DNA of 64,000 nt from Acanthosepion pharaonis (Eukaryota; Mollusca; Cephalopoda; Sepiida; Sepiidae): NCBI GenBank assembly GCA_903632075.3, contig CAHIKZ030004545.1, positions 3,506,001 to 3,570,000 of the forward strand, written 5' to 3'. The translations under genes were made by a program, and so were the position numbers. Positions 15,301-30,545 of this stretch are shown here, in pieces. Below the pieces are notes generated by a model, which worked only from the letters and a program-made list of their open reading frames with translations, was not told where the DNA came from and searched no databases. The stretch's first letter is position 1. Each line of letters starts with the position of its first letter.

Positions 15301-17894
15301 AATATTGTTTTGATTTTATTTTTGATATAGGAGGAAAGATAAAATGCTATCCTCCCTTTTTACACAACAGCTGTCCTTTCATAGTTTATAAACCAAAGAG
15401 AGATCTCCAAATTGATTCAGTTCTACATATTCTTTTAATTTATGTCATAGTTAAGCAAAACATGATATCCCAATGACAATATGGTGACATTTGAAAACAT
15501 CAAGCCTATTGTTTTGATTATTTTGATATAGGAGGAAAGATAAAATGCTATCCTCCCTTTTTACACAACAGCTGTCCTTCATAGTTTATAAACCAAAAGA
15601 GATCTCCAACCATCTAGTTCTACATATTCTTTTAATTTATGTCATAGTTACAAAACATGATATCCCAACAATATGGTGACATTTGAAAACATCAAGCCTA
15701 TTGTTTTGATTTTTTTGATAGGAGGAAAGATAAAAATGCTATCCTCCTTTTTTACACAACAGCTGTCCTTTTCATAGTTTATAAACCAAAGAGAGATCCT
15801 CCAAATTGATCAGTTCTAGCATATTCTTTTAATTTAAAGTATACAAAACATGATATCCCAATGACACATATGACATTTTGAAAACATCGCTCTTATTGTT
15901 TTGATTATTTTGATATAGGAGGAAAGATAAAAAATGCTATCTCCCTTTTTACACAACAGCCGTCCTTTCAGTTTATAAACCAAAGAGAGATCCTCCAAAT
16001 TGATTCAGTTCTACATATTTCTTAATTCTATGTCATAGTTACAAAACATGATATCCCAGCAATGACAATATGGTGACATTTGAAAACATCAAGTTTATTG
16101 TTTTGATTATTTTGGATATAGAGGAAAGATAAAAATGCTATCCTCCTTACACAACAGTCCTTTCAGTTTATAAACCACAAAGAGAGATCCTCCAAATTCG
16201 ATTCAGTTCTACATTATTTTAATTCTATGTCATAGTTAACAAAACATGATATCCCAATGACAATATGGTGACATTTGAAAACATCACTGTTTCATTATTG
16301 TTTTGATTATTTGACAGGGAGGAAAATAAAATGCTATCCTCCCTTTTTTACACAACAGCTGTCCTTTCATAGTTTATAAACCAAAGAGAGATCCTCCAAA
16401 TTGATTCAGTTTTACATATTTTAATTCTATGTCATAGTTAAGCAAAACATGATATCCCAATGACAATATGGTGACATTTGGAAAACATCAAGCCGTTTTA
16501 TTGTTTTGATTATTTTGATATAGGAGGAAAGATAAAAAATGCTATCCTCCTTTTTTACACAACAGCTGTCCTTTTTCATAGTTTATAAACCAAAGAGAGA
16601 TCCTCCAAATTGATTCAGTTCTATATTCTTTAATTCTATTCTAAAACATATATCCCAATTTTAATTTGGAAAACATCAAGCCTATTGTTTTGATTATTTT
16701 GGATATATGGTGATAAAATGCTATCCTCCCTTTTTACACAACAGCTGTCCTTCATAGTTTATAAACCAAAGAGAGATCCTCCAAAATTGATTCAGTTCTA
16801 CATACAATATGGTTGATGATATCCCAATGACAAAACATTTGAAAACATCGTTTATTGTTTTGATTATTTTGATATAGGAGGAAAGATAAAAATGTTATCC
16901 TCCTTTTTTACACAACAGCTGTCCTTTCATAGTTTATAAACCAAAGAGAGATCCTCCAAATTGATTCAGTTCTACATATTCTTTTAATTTATGTCATAGT
17001 TAAGCAAAACATGATAATCCTAATGATAATATGGTGACATTTGAAAACATCAAGCCTATTGTTTTGATTATTTTGATATAGGAGGAAAGATAAAAATGCT
17101 ATCCTCCCTTTTTACACAACAGCTGTCCTTTTCATAGTTTATAAACCAAAGAGAGATCCTCCAAATTGATTCAGTTCTACATATTCTTTTTATTTATGTC
17201 ATAGTTAAGCAAAAACATGATATCCCAATGACAATATGGTGACATTTGAAACATCAAGTTTATTGTTTTTTATTTTGATATAGGAGGAAAAAGATAAAAA
17301 ATGCTATCCTCCCTTTTTACACAACAGCTGTCCTTTCATAGTTTATAAACCAAAGAGAGATCCTCCAAATTGATTCAGTTCTATATATTCTTTTAATTCT
17401 ATGTCATAGTTACAAAAACATGATATCCCAAATGACAATATGGTGAGCATTTGAAAACATCGCCTATTGTTTTGATTATTTTGATATAGGAGGAAAAAGA
17501 TAAAATGCTATCCTCCCTTTTTATTAACAGCTGTCCTTTCCTAGTTTATAAACCAAAGAGAGATCCTCCAAATTGATTCAGTTCTATATATTCTTTTTTA
17601 ATTTATGTCATAGTTACAAAACATGATATCCCAATGACAATATGGTGACATTTGAAAACATCAAGTTTATTGTTTTGATTATTTGATATAGGAGGAAAGA
17701 TAAAATGCTATCCCTTTTTACACAACAGCTGTCCTTTCATAGTTTATAAACCAAAGAGAGATCCTCCAAATTGATCAGTTCTACATATTCTTTTTAATTC
17801 TTGTCATAGTTATACAAAACATGATATCCCAATGACAATATGGTGACATTTGAAAACATCAAGCCTATTGTTTTGATTATTTTGATATAGGAGG

Positions 17895-18365
17895 AAAGAT
17901 AAAAGTCCTCCCTTTTTACACAACATAGCTGAGAGATCTCCAAATTGATTCATAGTTTATAAACAAAACATGAGATCCCAATGACCATGGTGACATTTGA
18001 TTCAAGCCATTGTTTTGATTATTTGATATAGGAGGAAAGAGCAAAAATATTCCTTTTTAATTCCTTTCATATGTCCCAAATTGATTCAGTTCTACATATT
18101 CTCTTTAATTCTATGTCACAGTTAAAAACATGATATCCCAATGACAATATGGTGACATTTGAAAACAACAAGCCTATTGTTTTGATTATTTTGATATAGA
18201 GGAGGCAAAGACAAAATGCTGTTAGTTTATATCCTCCCCATATATTTTTACATGTCATAGTTAACAAAGCTGTCCTTGAGGCGGGTGACAGTTTATAATT
18301 TGATAAAAGAAAGATAAAATGCTATCCTCCCTTTTCCAACGATTCAGTTTATAACCATATTCAGT
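17895..18365. repeat. Scrambled satellite block with a short GC-rich foreign-looking stretch
   Basis: About 470 bp of truncated and reordered monomer pieces, the longest garbled zone seen in the array. At 18,277-18,291 the bases TGAGGCGGGTGACAG do not match the consensus and include a CpG, which the consensus lacks. Intact monomers resume on the right by about 18,400. Confidence 0.6.
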
Positions 18366-21300
18366 TTTACATATTCTTTTATGTCATAGTTACAAAAACA
18401 TGATATCCTAAATGACAATATGGTGACATTTGAAACATCAAGCCTATTGTTTTGATTATTTTGATATAGGAGGAAAGATAAAAAATGCTATCCTCCCTTT
18501 TTTACACAACAGCCGTCCTTTCATAGTTTATAAAACCAAAAAGAGATCCCCAAATTGATTCAGTTCTACATATTCTTTTAATTCTACAATAGTTACAAAA
18601 CATGATATCCCAATGACAATATGGTGACATTTGAAAACATCAAGCCTATTGTTTTGATTATTTTGATATAGGAGGAAAGATAAAATGCTATCCTCCCTTT
18701 TTTACACAACAGCTGTCCTTTCATAGTTTTAAACCAAAGATCCCAAAGATCCTTTTTAATTCCAAATTGATATCAATGTTGACATTTACGTTTATTGTTT
18801 TGATTATTTTGATATAGGAGGAAAGATAAAATATTCTTTTTACACAACAGCTGTCCTTCATAGTTTATAAACCAAAAGAGAGATCCTCCAAATTGAGCCC
18901 CATATATCTTTAATTCTATGTCATACAAAACATGATATCCCAATGACAATATGGTGACATTTGAAAAACATCAAGCTTCATTGTTTTGATTATTTTGATA
19001 TAGGAGGAAAGATAAAAAATGCTATCCTCCCTTTTTACACAACAGCTGTCCTTTCATAGTTTATAAAACCAAAGAGATCCTCCAAATTGATTCAGTTCTA
19101 CATATTCTTTTTAATTCTATGTCATAGTTAAGCAAAAACATGATATCCCAATGACAATATGGTGACATTTGAAAACATCAAGCCTATTGTTTTGATTATT
19201 TTGATATAGGAGGAAAGATAAAAATGCTATCCTCCCTTTTTACACAACACAGCTGTCCTTTCATAGTTTATAAACCAAAGAGAGATCTCTCCAAATTGAT
19301 TCAGTTCTACATATTCTTTAATTCTATGTCATAGTTAACAAAACATGATATCCCAATGACAATATGGTGACATTTGAAAACATCAAGCCTATTGTTTTGA
19401 TTATTTTGATATAGGAGGAAAGATAAAATGCTATCCTCCCTTTTACACAACAGCTGTCCTTTCATAGTTTATAAAACCAAAGAGAGATCCTCCAAATTGA
19501 TTCAGTCTACATATTCTTTTAATTCTATGTCATAGTTGCTAAAACATGATATCCCAATGACAATATGGTGACATTTGAAAACATCGCCTATTGTTTTGAT
19601 TATTTTGATATAGGAGGAAAGATAAAAATGCTATCCTCCCTTTTACACAACAGCTGTCCTTTCATAGTTTATAAACCAAAGAGAGATCTCCAAATTGATT
19701 CAGTTCTAATATATTCTTTTTAATTCTATGTCATAGTTAAGCAAAACATGATATCCCAATGACAATATGGTGACATGAAAAACATCGTTTATTGTTTTGA
19801 TTATTTTGATATAGGAGGAAAGATAAAATGCTATCTCCCCTTTTTACACAACAGCTGTCCTTTTTTCATAGTTTATAAACCAAAGAGAGATCCTCCAAAT
19901 TGATTCAGTTTTACATATTCTTTTAATTCTATGTCATAGTTAACAAAAACATGATATCCCAATGACAATATGGTGACATTTGAAAACATCAAGTTTTATT
20001 GTTTTGATTATTTTGATATAGGAGGAAAGATAAAAATGCTATCCTTTTTTTTTACACAACAGCTGTCCTTTTCATAGTTTATAAACCAAAGAGAGATCCT
20101 CCAAATTGATTCAGTTCTACATATATTCTTTAATTCTATGTCATAGTTAAGCAAAACATGATATCCCAATGACAATATGGTGACATTTTGAAAAACACAA
20201 GCCTATTGTTTTGATTATTTTGATATAGGAGGAAAGATAAAAATGCTATCCTCCCTTTTACACAACAGCTGTCCTTTTCATAGTTTATAAACCAAAGAGA
20301 GATCCTCCAAATTGATTCAGTTCTTACATATTCTTTAATTTATGTCATAGTTACAAAAACATGATATCCCAATGACAATATGGTGACATTTGAAACATCA
20401 AGCCTATTGTTTTGATTATTTTGATATAGGAGGAAAGATAAAAATGCTATCCTCCCCCTTTTTACACAACAGCTGTCCTTTCATAGTTTATAAACCAAAG
20501 AGAGATCCTCCAAATTGATTCAGTTCTATATATCTTTTTAATTCTATGTCATAGTTACAAAAAAACATGATATCCCAATGACAATATGGTGACATTTGAA
20601 ACATCAAGCCTATTGTTTTGATTATTTTGATATAGGAGGAAAGATAAAATGCTATCCTCCCTTTTTACACAACAGCAGCTGTCCTTTCATAGTTTATAAA
20701 CCAAAGAGAGATCCTCCAAATTGATTCAGTTCATATTCTTTAATTTTATGTCATAGTTACAAAAAACATGATATCCTTAATGACAATATGGTGACATTTG
20801 AAAACATCGTTTATTGTTTTGATTATTTTGATATAGAGGAAAGATAAAATGCTATCCTCCCTTTTTTTACACAACAGCTGTCCTTTTCATAGTTTATAAA
20901 CAAAGAGAGATCCTCCAAATTGATTCAGTTCTACATATATTCTTTTAATTCTATGTCATAGTTACAAAACATGATATCCCAATGACAATATGGTGACATT
21001 TGAAAACATCAGTTTCTATTGTTTTGATTATTTTGATATAGGAGGAAAGATAAAAAATGCTATCCTCTTTTTACACAACAGCTGTCCTTTCATAGTTTAT
21101 AAACCAAAGAGAGATCCTCCAAATTGATTCAGTTCACATATTCTTTTAATTCTATGCTAGTTAGCAAAACATGATATCCCAATGACAATATGGTGACATT
21201 TGAAAACACAAGCCTATTGTTTTGATTATTTTTGATATAGGAGGAAAGATAAAAATGCTATCCTCCTATCCGTCCTTTCATAGTTTATAAACCAAAAGAG

Positions 21301-24300
21301 ACTTCCAAATCCTCAATGCACTTTTTAAATTTAAGCCATGATATTGTTTTGATTATTTTGATATGATATAGGAAAAGATAAAAATGCTATCCTCCCTTTT
21401 TACACAACAGCTGTCCTTTTCATAGTTTATAAACCAAAGAGAGATCCTCCAAATTGATTCTAGTTTACATATTTTTTAATTCTATGTCATAGTTAAGCAA
21501 AAAACATGATATCCCAATGACAATATGGTGACATTTGAAACATCAAGCCTATTGTTTTGATTATTTTGATATAGGAGGAAAAAGATAAAATGCTATCCTC
21601 CTTTTTACACACAACAGCTGTCCTTTCATAGTTTATAAAACCAAAGAGATCCTCCAAATTGATTCAGTTCTACATATTCTTTTAATTTATGTCATAGTTA
21701 CAAAAACATGATATCCTAAATGACAATATGGTGACATTTGAAAACATCGTTTATTGTTTGATTATTTTGATATAGAGGAAAGATAAAAATGCTATCCTCC
21801 TTTTTACACAAACAGCTGTCCTTTCATAGTTTATAAACCAAAGAGAGATCTCCAAATTGATCTAGTTCTACATATTTTTTTAATTCTATGTCATAGTTAA
21901 GCAAAACATGATATCCCAATGACAATATGGTGACATTTGAAAACATCAAGCCTATTGTATTGTTTTGATTATTTTGATATAGGAGGAAAGATAAAATGCT
22001 ATCCTCCCTAGTTTTACATCCTCCAACAGCCAGTCCTTTTCATAGTTTATAAACCAAAGAGAGATCCTCCAAATTGATTCAGTTCTACATATTCTTTTTA
22101 ATTCTATGTCATAGTTACAAAAAACATGATATCCCAATGACAATATGGTGACATTTGAAAACATCAAGCCTATTGTTTTGATTATTTTGATATAGGAGGA
22201 AAGATAAAATGCTATCCTCCCTTTTTTACACAACAGCTGTCCTTTCATAGTTTATAAACCAAAGAGAGATCCTCCAAATTGATTCAGTTCTATATATCTT
22301 TTTAATTCTATGTCATAGTTAAGCAAAACATGATATCCCAATGACAATATGGTGACATTTGAAAACATCAAGCCTATTGTTTTGATTATTTTGATATAGG
22401 AGGAAAAAGATAAAATGCTATCCTCCCCTTTTTACACAACAGCTGTCCTTTCATAGTTTATAAACCAAAGAGAGATCCTCCAAATTGATTCAGTTCTACA
22501 TATTCTTTAATTCTATGTCATAGTTACAAAACATGATATCCCAATGACAATATGGTGACATTTGAAAACATCAAGCCTATTGTTTTGATTATTTTGATAT
22601 AGGAGGAAAGATAAAAATGCTATCCTCCCTTTTTACACAAATAGCTGTCCTTTCATAGTTTATAAACCAAAAGAGATCCTCCAAATTGATTCAGTTCTAC
22701 ATATTCTTTATTTTATGTCATAGTTACAAAAAACATGATATCCCAATGACAATATGGTGACATTTGAAAACATCAAGCCTATTGTTTTGATTATTTGATA
22801 TAGGAGGAAAGATAAAATGCTATCCTCCCTTTTTACACAACAGCTGTCCTTTCATAGTTTATAAAACCAAAGAGAGATCCTCCAAATTGATTCAGTTCTA
22901 CATATTCTTTTAATTCTATGTCATAGTTAAGCAAAAACATGATATCCCAATGACAATATGGTGACATTGAAAAAACATCAAGCCTATTGTTTTGATTATT
23001 TTGATATAGGAGGAAAGATAAAAAATGCTATCCTCCTTTTTACACAACAGCTGTCCTTTCATAGTTTATAAACCAAAAGAGATCCTCCAAATTGATTCAG
23101 TTCTTTTTACATATTCATTTTAATTCTATGTCATCAAGCCTATTGTTAATTTTGATACATAGGAGGAAAAACATGATATCCCAATGACAATATGGTGACA
23201 TTTGAAACATCAAGCCTATTGTTTTGATTATTTTGATAGAGGAAAGATAAAATGCTATCCTCCCTTTTACACAACAGCTGTCCTTTTCATAGTTTATAAA
23301 CCAAAGAGAGATCCTCCAAATTGATTCAGTTCTACATATTTTTTAATTCTATGTCATAGTTACAAAACATGATATCCCAATGACAATATGGTGACATTTG
23401 AAAACATCAAGCCTATTGTTTTGATTATTTTGATATAGGAGGAAAGATAAAAAATGCTATCCTCCCTTTTTACACAACAGCTGTCCTTTCATAGTTTATA
23501 AACCAAAGAGAGAGATCCTCCAAATTGATTCAGTTCTATATATTCTTTAATTCTATGTCATAGTTAAGCAAAACATGATATCCCAATGACAATATGGTGA
23601 CATTTGAAAACATCAAGTCCCTATTGTTTTGATTATTTTGATATATGGTGAGGAAAGATAAAATGCTATCCTCCCTTTTTACACAACAGCTGTCCTTTCA
23701 TAGTTTATAAACCAAAGAGAGATCCTCCAAATTGATTCAGTTCTACATATTATTTTTTTAATTCTATGTCATAGTTAAGCAAAACATGATATCCCAATGA
23801 CAATATGGTGACATTTGAAAACATCAAGCCTATTGTTTTGATTATTTTGATATAGGAGGAAAGATAAAATGCTATCCTCCCTTTTACACAACAGCTGTCC
23901 AAATTGATTCAGTTCTTTCCATAGTTTATAAACCAAAGAGATTTGAAACATCAAGCCAAATTGATTCAGTTCTACATATTCTTTTAATTCTATGTCATAG
24001 TTAAGCAAAACATGATATCCCAATGACAATATGGTGACATTTGAAAACATCAAGCCTATTGTTTTGATTATTTTGATATAGGAGGAAAGATAAAAATACT
24101 ATCCTCCCTTTTTACACATGTCCTTTCATAGTTTATAAACCAAAGAGAGATCCTCCAAATTGATTCAGTTCTACATATTCTTTTTTAATTTATGTCATAG
24201 TTACAAAACATGATATATCCCAATGACAATATGGTGACATTTGAAAACATCAAGCCTATTGTTTTGATTATTGAGAGATGAGGAAAGATAAAAAATGCTA

Positions 24301-27300
24301 TCCTCCCTTGGTACACAACAGCTGTCCTTTCATAGTTTATATAAACCAAAGAGAGATCCTCCAAATTGATCTTGGTTTTACATATTCTTTTTAATTCTAT
24401 GTCATAGTTAAGCAAAACATGATATCCCAATGACAATATGGTATTTTGAAAACATCGTTTTATTGTTTTGATTATTTTGATATAGGAGGAAAGATAAAAT
24501 GCTATCCTCCCTTTTTATACAACAGCTGTCCTTCATAGTTTATAAACCAAAGAGAGATCCTCCAAATTGATTCAGTTCTACATATATTCTTTAATTCTAT
24601 GTCATAGTTAACAAAACATGATATCCCAATGACAATATGGTGACATTTGAAAATGATCAAGCCTATTGTTTTGATTATTTTGATATAGGAGGAAAGATAA
24701 AAATGCTATCCTCCTTTTTTACACAACAGCTGTCCTTTTCATAGTTTATAAACCAAAGAGATCTCCCAAATTGATTCAGTTCTACATATTCTTTTTAATT
24801 CTATGTCACAGTTAACAAAACATGATATCCCAATGACAATATGGTGACATTTGAAACATCAATTATTGTTTTGATTGTTTTGATATAGGAGGAAAGATAA
24901 AATGCTATCCTCCTTTTTACACAAAATAGCTGTCCTTTTTCATAGTTTATAAACCAAAGAGAGATCCTCCAAATTGATTCAGTTCTATATATTCTTTAAT
25001 TCTATGTCATAGTTAAGCAAAAAAACATGATATCCCAATGACAATATGGTGACATTTGAAAAACATCAAGCCTATTGTTTTGATTATTTTGATATAGGAG
25101 GAAAGATAAAATGCTATCCTCCCTTTTTACACAACAGCTGTCCTTTCATAGTTTATAAACCAAAAGAGATCCTCCAAATTGATTCAGTTTCTACATATTC
25201 TTTTAATTCTATGTCATAGTTAAGCAAAACATGATATCCCAATGACAATATGGTGACATTTGAAAACATCAAGCCTATTGTTTTGATTATTTTGATATAG
25301 GAGGAAAGATAAAAAATGCTATCCTCCCTTTTTACACAACAGCTGTCCTTTCATAGTTTATAAACCAAAGAGAGATCCTCCAAATTGATTCAGTTCTACA
25401 TATTCTTTTAATTCTATGTCATAGTTAACAAAACATGATATCCCAATGACAATATGGTGACATTTGAAAACATCAAGCCTATTGTTTTGATTATTTTGAT
25501 ATAGGAGGAAAGATAAAAAATGCTATCCTCCCTTTTTTACACAACAGCTGTCCTTTCATAGTTTATAAACCAAAGAGAGATCCTCCAAATTGATTCAGTT
25601 CTACATATATTCTTTTTAATTCTATGTCCAAAACATGATATCCCAATGACAATATGGTGACATTTGAAAACATGCGTTGCCTATTGTTTTGATTATTTTG
25701 ATAGGAGGAAAGATAAAATGCTATCCTCCCTTTTTACACAACAGCTGTCCTTTTCATAGTTTATAAACCAAAAGAGAGATCCTCCAAATTGATTCAGTTC
25801 TACATATTTTTTAATTCTATGTCATAGTTCAAAACATGATATCCCAATGACAATATGGTGACATTTGAAAAACATAAACCTATTGTTTTGATTATTTTGA
25901 TATAGGAGAAAGATAAAAAATGTTATCCTCCCTTTTTAAACAACAGCTGTCCTTTCATAGTTTATAAACCAAAGAGATCCTCCAAATTGATTCAGTTCTA
26001 CATATTCTTTTTAATTATGTCATAGTTAAGCAAAAAACATGATATCCCAATGACAATATGGTGACATTTGAAAACATCAAGCCTATTGTTTTGATTATTT
26101 TGATATAGGAGGAAAGATAAAAATGCTATCCTCCTCAACAGCTTTTTTTACACAAACAGCTGTCCTTTCATAGTTTATAAACCAAAGAGAGATCCTCCAA
26201 ATTGATTCAGTTCTACATATTCTTTTAATTCTATGTCATAGTTAAGAAAAACATGATATCCCAATGACAATATGGTGACATTTGAAAACATCAAGCCTAT
26301 TGTTTTGATTATTTTGATATAGGAGGAAAGATAAAATGCTATCCTCCTTTTTACACAACAGCTGTCCTTTCATAGTTTATAAACCAAAGAGAGATCCTCC
26401 AAATTGATTCAGTTCTACATATTCTTTTAATTCTATGTCATAGTTACAAAAAACATGATATCCCAATGACAATATGGTGACATTTGAAAACATCAAGCCT
26501 ATTGTTTTGATTATTTTGATATAGGAGGAAAGATAAAATGCTATCCTCCTTTTTACACAACAGCTGTCCTTTCATAGTTTATAAACCAAAAAGAGAGATC
26601 CTCCAAATTGATTCAGTTCTACATATTCTTTTTAATTTATGTCATAGTTAAGAAAAACATGATATCCCAATGACAATATGGTGACATTTGAAAACATCAA
26701 GCCTATTGTTTTGATTATTTTGATATAGGAGGAAAGATAAAAATGCTATCTCCCCTTTTTACACAACAGCTGTCCTTTTCATAGTTTATAAACCAAAGAG
26801 AGATCCTCCAAATTGATTCAGTTCTATATATTCTTTAATTCTATGTCATAGTTAAGCAAAACATGATATCCCAATGACAATATGGTGACATTTGAAAACA
26901 TCGTTTTATTGTTTTGATTATTTTGATATAGGAGGAAAGATAAAATGTTATCCTCCCTTTTTTACATACACAACAGCTGTCCTTTCATAGTTTATAAACC
27001 AAAGAGAGATCCTCCAAATTGATTCAGTTCTACATATTCTTTTTTAATTTATGTCATAGTTAAGTTAAAAACATGATATCCCAATGACAATATGGTGACA
27101 TTTGAAAACATCAAGCCTATTGTTTTGATTATTTTGATATAGGAGGAAAGATAAAAATGCTATCCTCCTTTTTACACAACAGCTGTCCTTTCATAGTTTA
27201 TAAACCAAAGAGAGATCCTCCAAATTGATTCAGTTCTACATATTCTTTAATTTATGTCATAGTTGATTATTTTGATATAGGAAAACATGATATCCCAATG

Positions 27301-28924
27301 ACAATATGGTGATAGTTTATAAAACATCAAGATCCTATTGTTTTGATTATTTTGATATAGGAGGAAAGATAAAATGCATTTATCCTATTTTGATTTTACA
27401 CAACATTGTCCTTTTCATAGTTTATAAACCAAAAGAGATCCTCCAAATTGATTCAGTTCTACATATTTTTTAATTCTATGTCATAGTTAAGCAAAAACAT
27501 GATATCCCAATGACAATATGGTGACATTTGAAAACATCAACCCTATTGTTTTGATTATTTTGATATAGGAGGAAAGATAAAATGCTATCCTCCCTTTTTA
27601 CACAACAGCTGTCCTTTCATAGTTTATAAACCAAAGAGAGATCCTCCAAATTGATTCAGTTCTACATATTCTTTTAATTCTATGTCATAGTTAAGCAAAA
27701 CATGATATCCCAATGACAATATGGTGACATTTGAAAAATCAAGCCTATTGTTTTGATTATTTTGATATAGGAGGAAAGATAAAATGCTATCCTCCCTTTT
27801 TACACAACAGCTGTCCTTTCATAGTTTATAAACCAAAGAGAGATCCTCCAAATTGATTCAGTTCTACATATTCTTTTAATTCTATGTCATAGTTAAGCAA
27901 AACATGATATCCCAATGACAATATGGTGACATTTGAAAACATCAAGCCTATTGTTTTGATTATTTTGATATAGGAGGAAAGATAAAATGCTATCCTCCTT
28001 TTACACAACAGCTGTCCTTTCATAGTTTATAAACCAAAGAGAGATCCTCCAAATTGATTCAGTTCTACATATTCTTTTTAATTCTATGTCATAGTTAAGC
28101 AAAAACATGATATCCCAATGACAATATGGTGACATTTGAAAACATCAAGCCTATTGTTTTGATTATTTTGATATAGGAGGAAAGATAAAATGCTATCCTC
28201 CCTTTTTACACAACAGCTGTCCTTTCATAGTTTATAAACCAAAGAGAGATCCTCCAAATTGATTCAGTTCTACATATTCTTTTAATTCTATGTCATAGTT
28301 AAGCAAAACATGATATCCCAATGACAATATGGTGACATTTGAAAACATCAAGCCTATTGTTTTGATTATTTTGATATAGGAGGAAAGATAAAATGCTATC
28401 CTCCCTTTTTACACAACAGCTGTCCTTTCATAGTTTATAAACCAAAGAGAGATCCTCCAAATTGATTCAGTTCTACATATTCTTTTAATTCTATGTCATA
28501 GTTACAAAAAACATGATATCCCAATGACAATATGGTGACATTTGAAAACATCAAGCCTATTGTTTTGATTATTTTGATATAGGAGGAAAGATAAAATGCT
28601 ATCCTCCCTTTTTACACAACAGCTGTCCTTTCATAGTTTATAAACAAAGAGAGATCCTCCAAATTGATTCAGTTCTACATATTCTTTTAATTCTATGTCA
28701 TAGTTAAGCAAAACATGATATCCCAATGACAATATGGTGACATTTGAAAAAACATCAAGCCTATTGTTTTGATTATTTTGATATAGAGGAAAGATAAAAT
28801 GCTATCCTTTTTACACAACAGCTGTCCTTTCATAGTTTATAAACCAAGAGAGATCCTCCAAATTGATTCAGTTCTACATATTCTTTTTTAATTCTATGTC
28901 ATAGTTAAGCAAAACATGATATCC

Positions 28925-29110
28925 AATGACATAACATGAAAAATATCAAGCCTATTGTTTTGATTATTTTGAAACATAGTTTATAAAAACCAAAAGGATC
29001 CTCAAAATTGATTCATTATATTCAATTCTATGATTTAAGAAAATCCCATGACTCCAAATATTTTGATTAAAAATGCTATTCTACAATATTCTTTTAATAT
29101 GTTATAAAAC
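28925..29110. repeat. Scrambled satellite block
   Basis: A broken unit in which GTTTATAAAAACC, AATTGATTCA and TTCTTTTAATATG fragments follow one another without the intervening consensus. The next units up to about 29,340 are also partly deleted. It is bordered by near-consensus monomers. Confidence 0.6.
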
Positions 29111-30284
29111 CAAAACATGATATCCCAATGACAATATGGTGACATTTGAAAACATCAAGCCTATTGTTTTGATTATTTTATATAGGAGGAAAGATAAAAT
29201 GCTATCCTCCTTTTTACACAATTTTGATATAGGATAAAAACCAAAAGAGATCCTCCAAATTGATTCAGCACATATTCTTTTAATTCTATTAGTACACAAA
29301 AACAGATATCCCAATGACAATATGGTGACATTTGAAAACATCAAGCCTATTGTTTTGATTATTTTGATAAGGAGGAAAAGATAAAAGCTAGATCTTTTTA
29401 CACAACAGCTGTCCTTTCATAGTTTATAAACCAAAGAGATTCAGTTCTACATATTCTTTTAATTCTATGTCATAGTTAAGCAAAACATGATATCCCAATG
29501 ACAATATGGTGACATTTGAAAACATCAAGCCTATTGTTTTGATTATTTTGATATAGGAGGAAAGATAAAAATGCTATCCTCCCTATTTTTACACAACAGC
29601 TGTCCTTTCATAGTTTATAAACCAAAGAGAGATCCTCCAAATTGATTCAGTTCTACATATTCTTTAATTCTATGTCATAGTTAAGCAAAACATGATATCC
29701 CAATGACAATATGGTGACATTTGAAAACATCAAGCCTATTGTTTTGATTATTTTGATATAGGAGGAAAGATAAAAATGCTATCCTCCCTTTTTACACAAC
29801 AGCTGTCCTTTCATAGTTTATAAACCAAAGAGAGATCCTCCAAATTGATTCAGTTCTACATATTCTTTTAATTCTATGTCATAGTTAAGCAAAACATGAT
29901 ATCCCAATGACAATATGGTGACATTTGAAAACATCAAGCCTATTGTTTTGATTATTTTGATATAGGAGGAAAGATAAAAAATGCTATCCTCCCTTTTTTA
30001 CACAACAGCTGTCCTTTCATAGTTTATAAACCAAAAGAGATCCTCCAAATTGATTCAGTTTCATATTCTTTTAATTCTATGTCATAGTTAAGCAAAACAT
30101 GATATCCCAATGACAATATGGTGACATTTGAAAACATCAAGCCTATTGTTTTGATTATTTTGATATAGGAGGAAAGATAAAAATGCTATCCTCCCTTTTT
30201 ACACAACAGCTGTCCTTTCATAGTTTATAAACCAAAGAGAGATCCTCCAAATTGATTCAGTTCTACATATTCATTTTAATTCTA

Positions 30285-30545
30285 TGTTTTGATTAGTTAA
30301 AAGTCCTTTCATAGTTTATATCCTCCAAATTGATTCAGTTCTACATATTCAAAACATATCCCAATGACAATATGGTGACATTTGAAAAACATCAAGCCTA
30401 TTGTTTTTGATTATTTTGATATAGGAGGAAAGATAAAAATGCTATCCTCCCTTTTTACACAACATGATAGTTTATAAACCAAAGAGACAAATGATGGTTG
30501 ACATTTTAATTCTATCAAGCCATGATATTGTTTTGATTATTGTTT
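30285..30545. repeat. Scrambled satellite block
   Basis: A shifted duplication of the TAGTTTATATCCTCC and TTCTACATATTC parts is followed by a truncated unit lacking most of the middle of the monomer. Clean monomers lie on both sides. Confidence 0.6.

Larger units (their letters stand above)
13700..27000. repeat. Middle sub-domain enriched in the CATCGTTTATTG variant
   Basis: Several monomers here replace CATCAAGCCTATTG by CATCGTTTATTG (near 13,732, 14,135, 16,848, 19,785, 20,807, 21,746) or by a close relative (24,455, 26,900). Many also carry the TTACAAAAC deletion form instead of TTAAGCAAAAC. This CpG-containing variant is not seen in the cleanest right-hand block. It marks a regional sub-family, or a shared consensus error. 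Confidence 0.45.
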
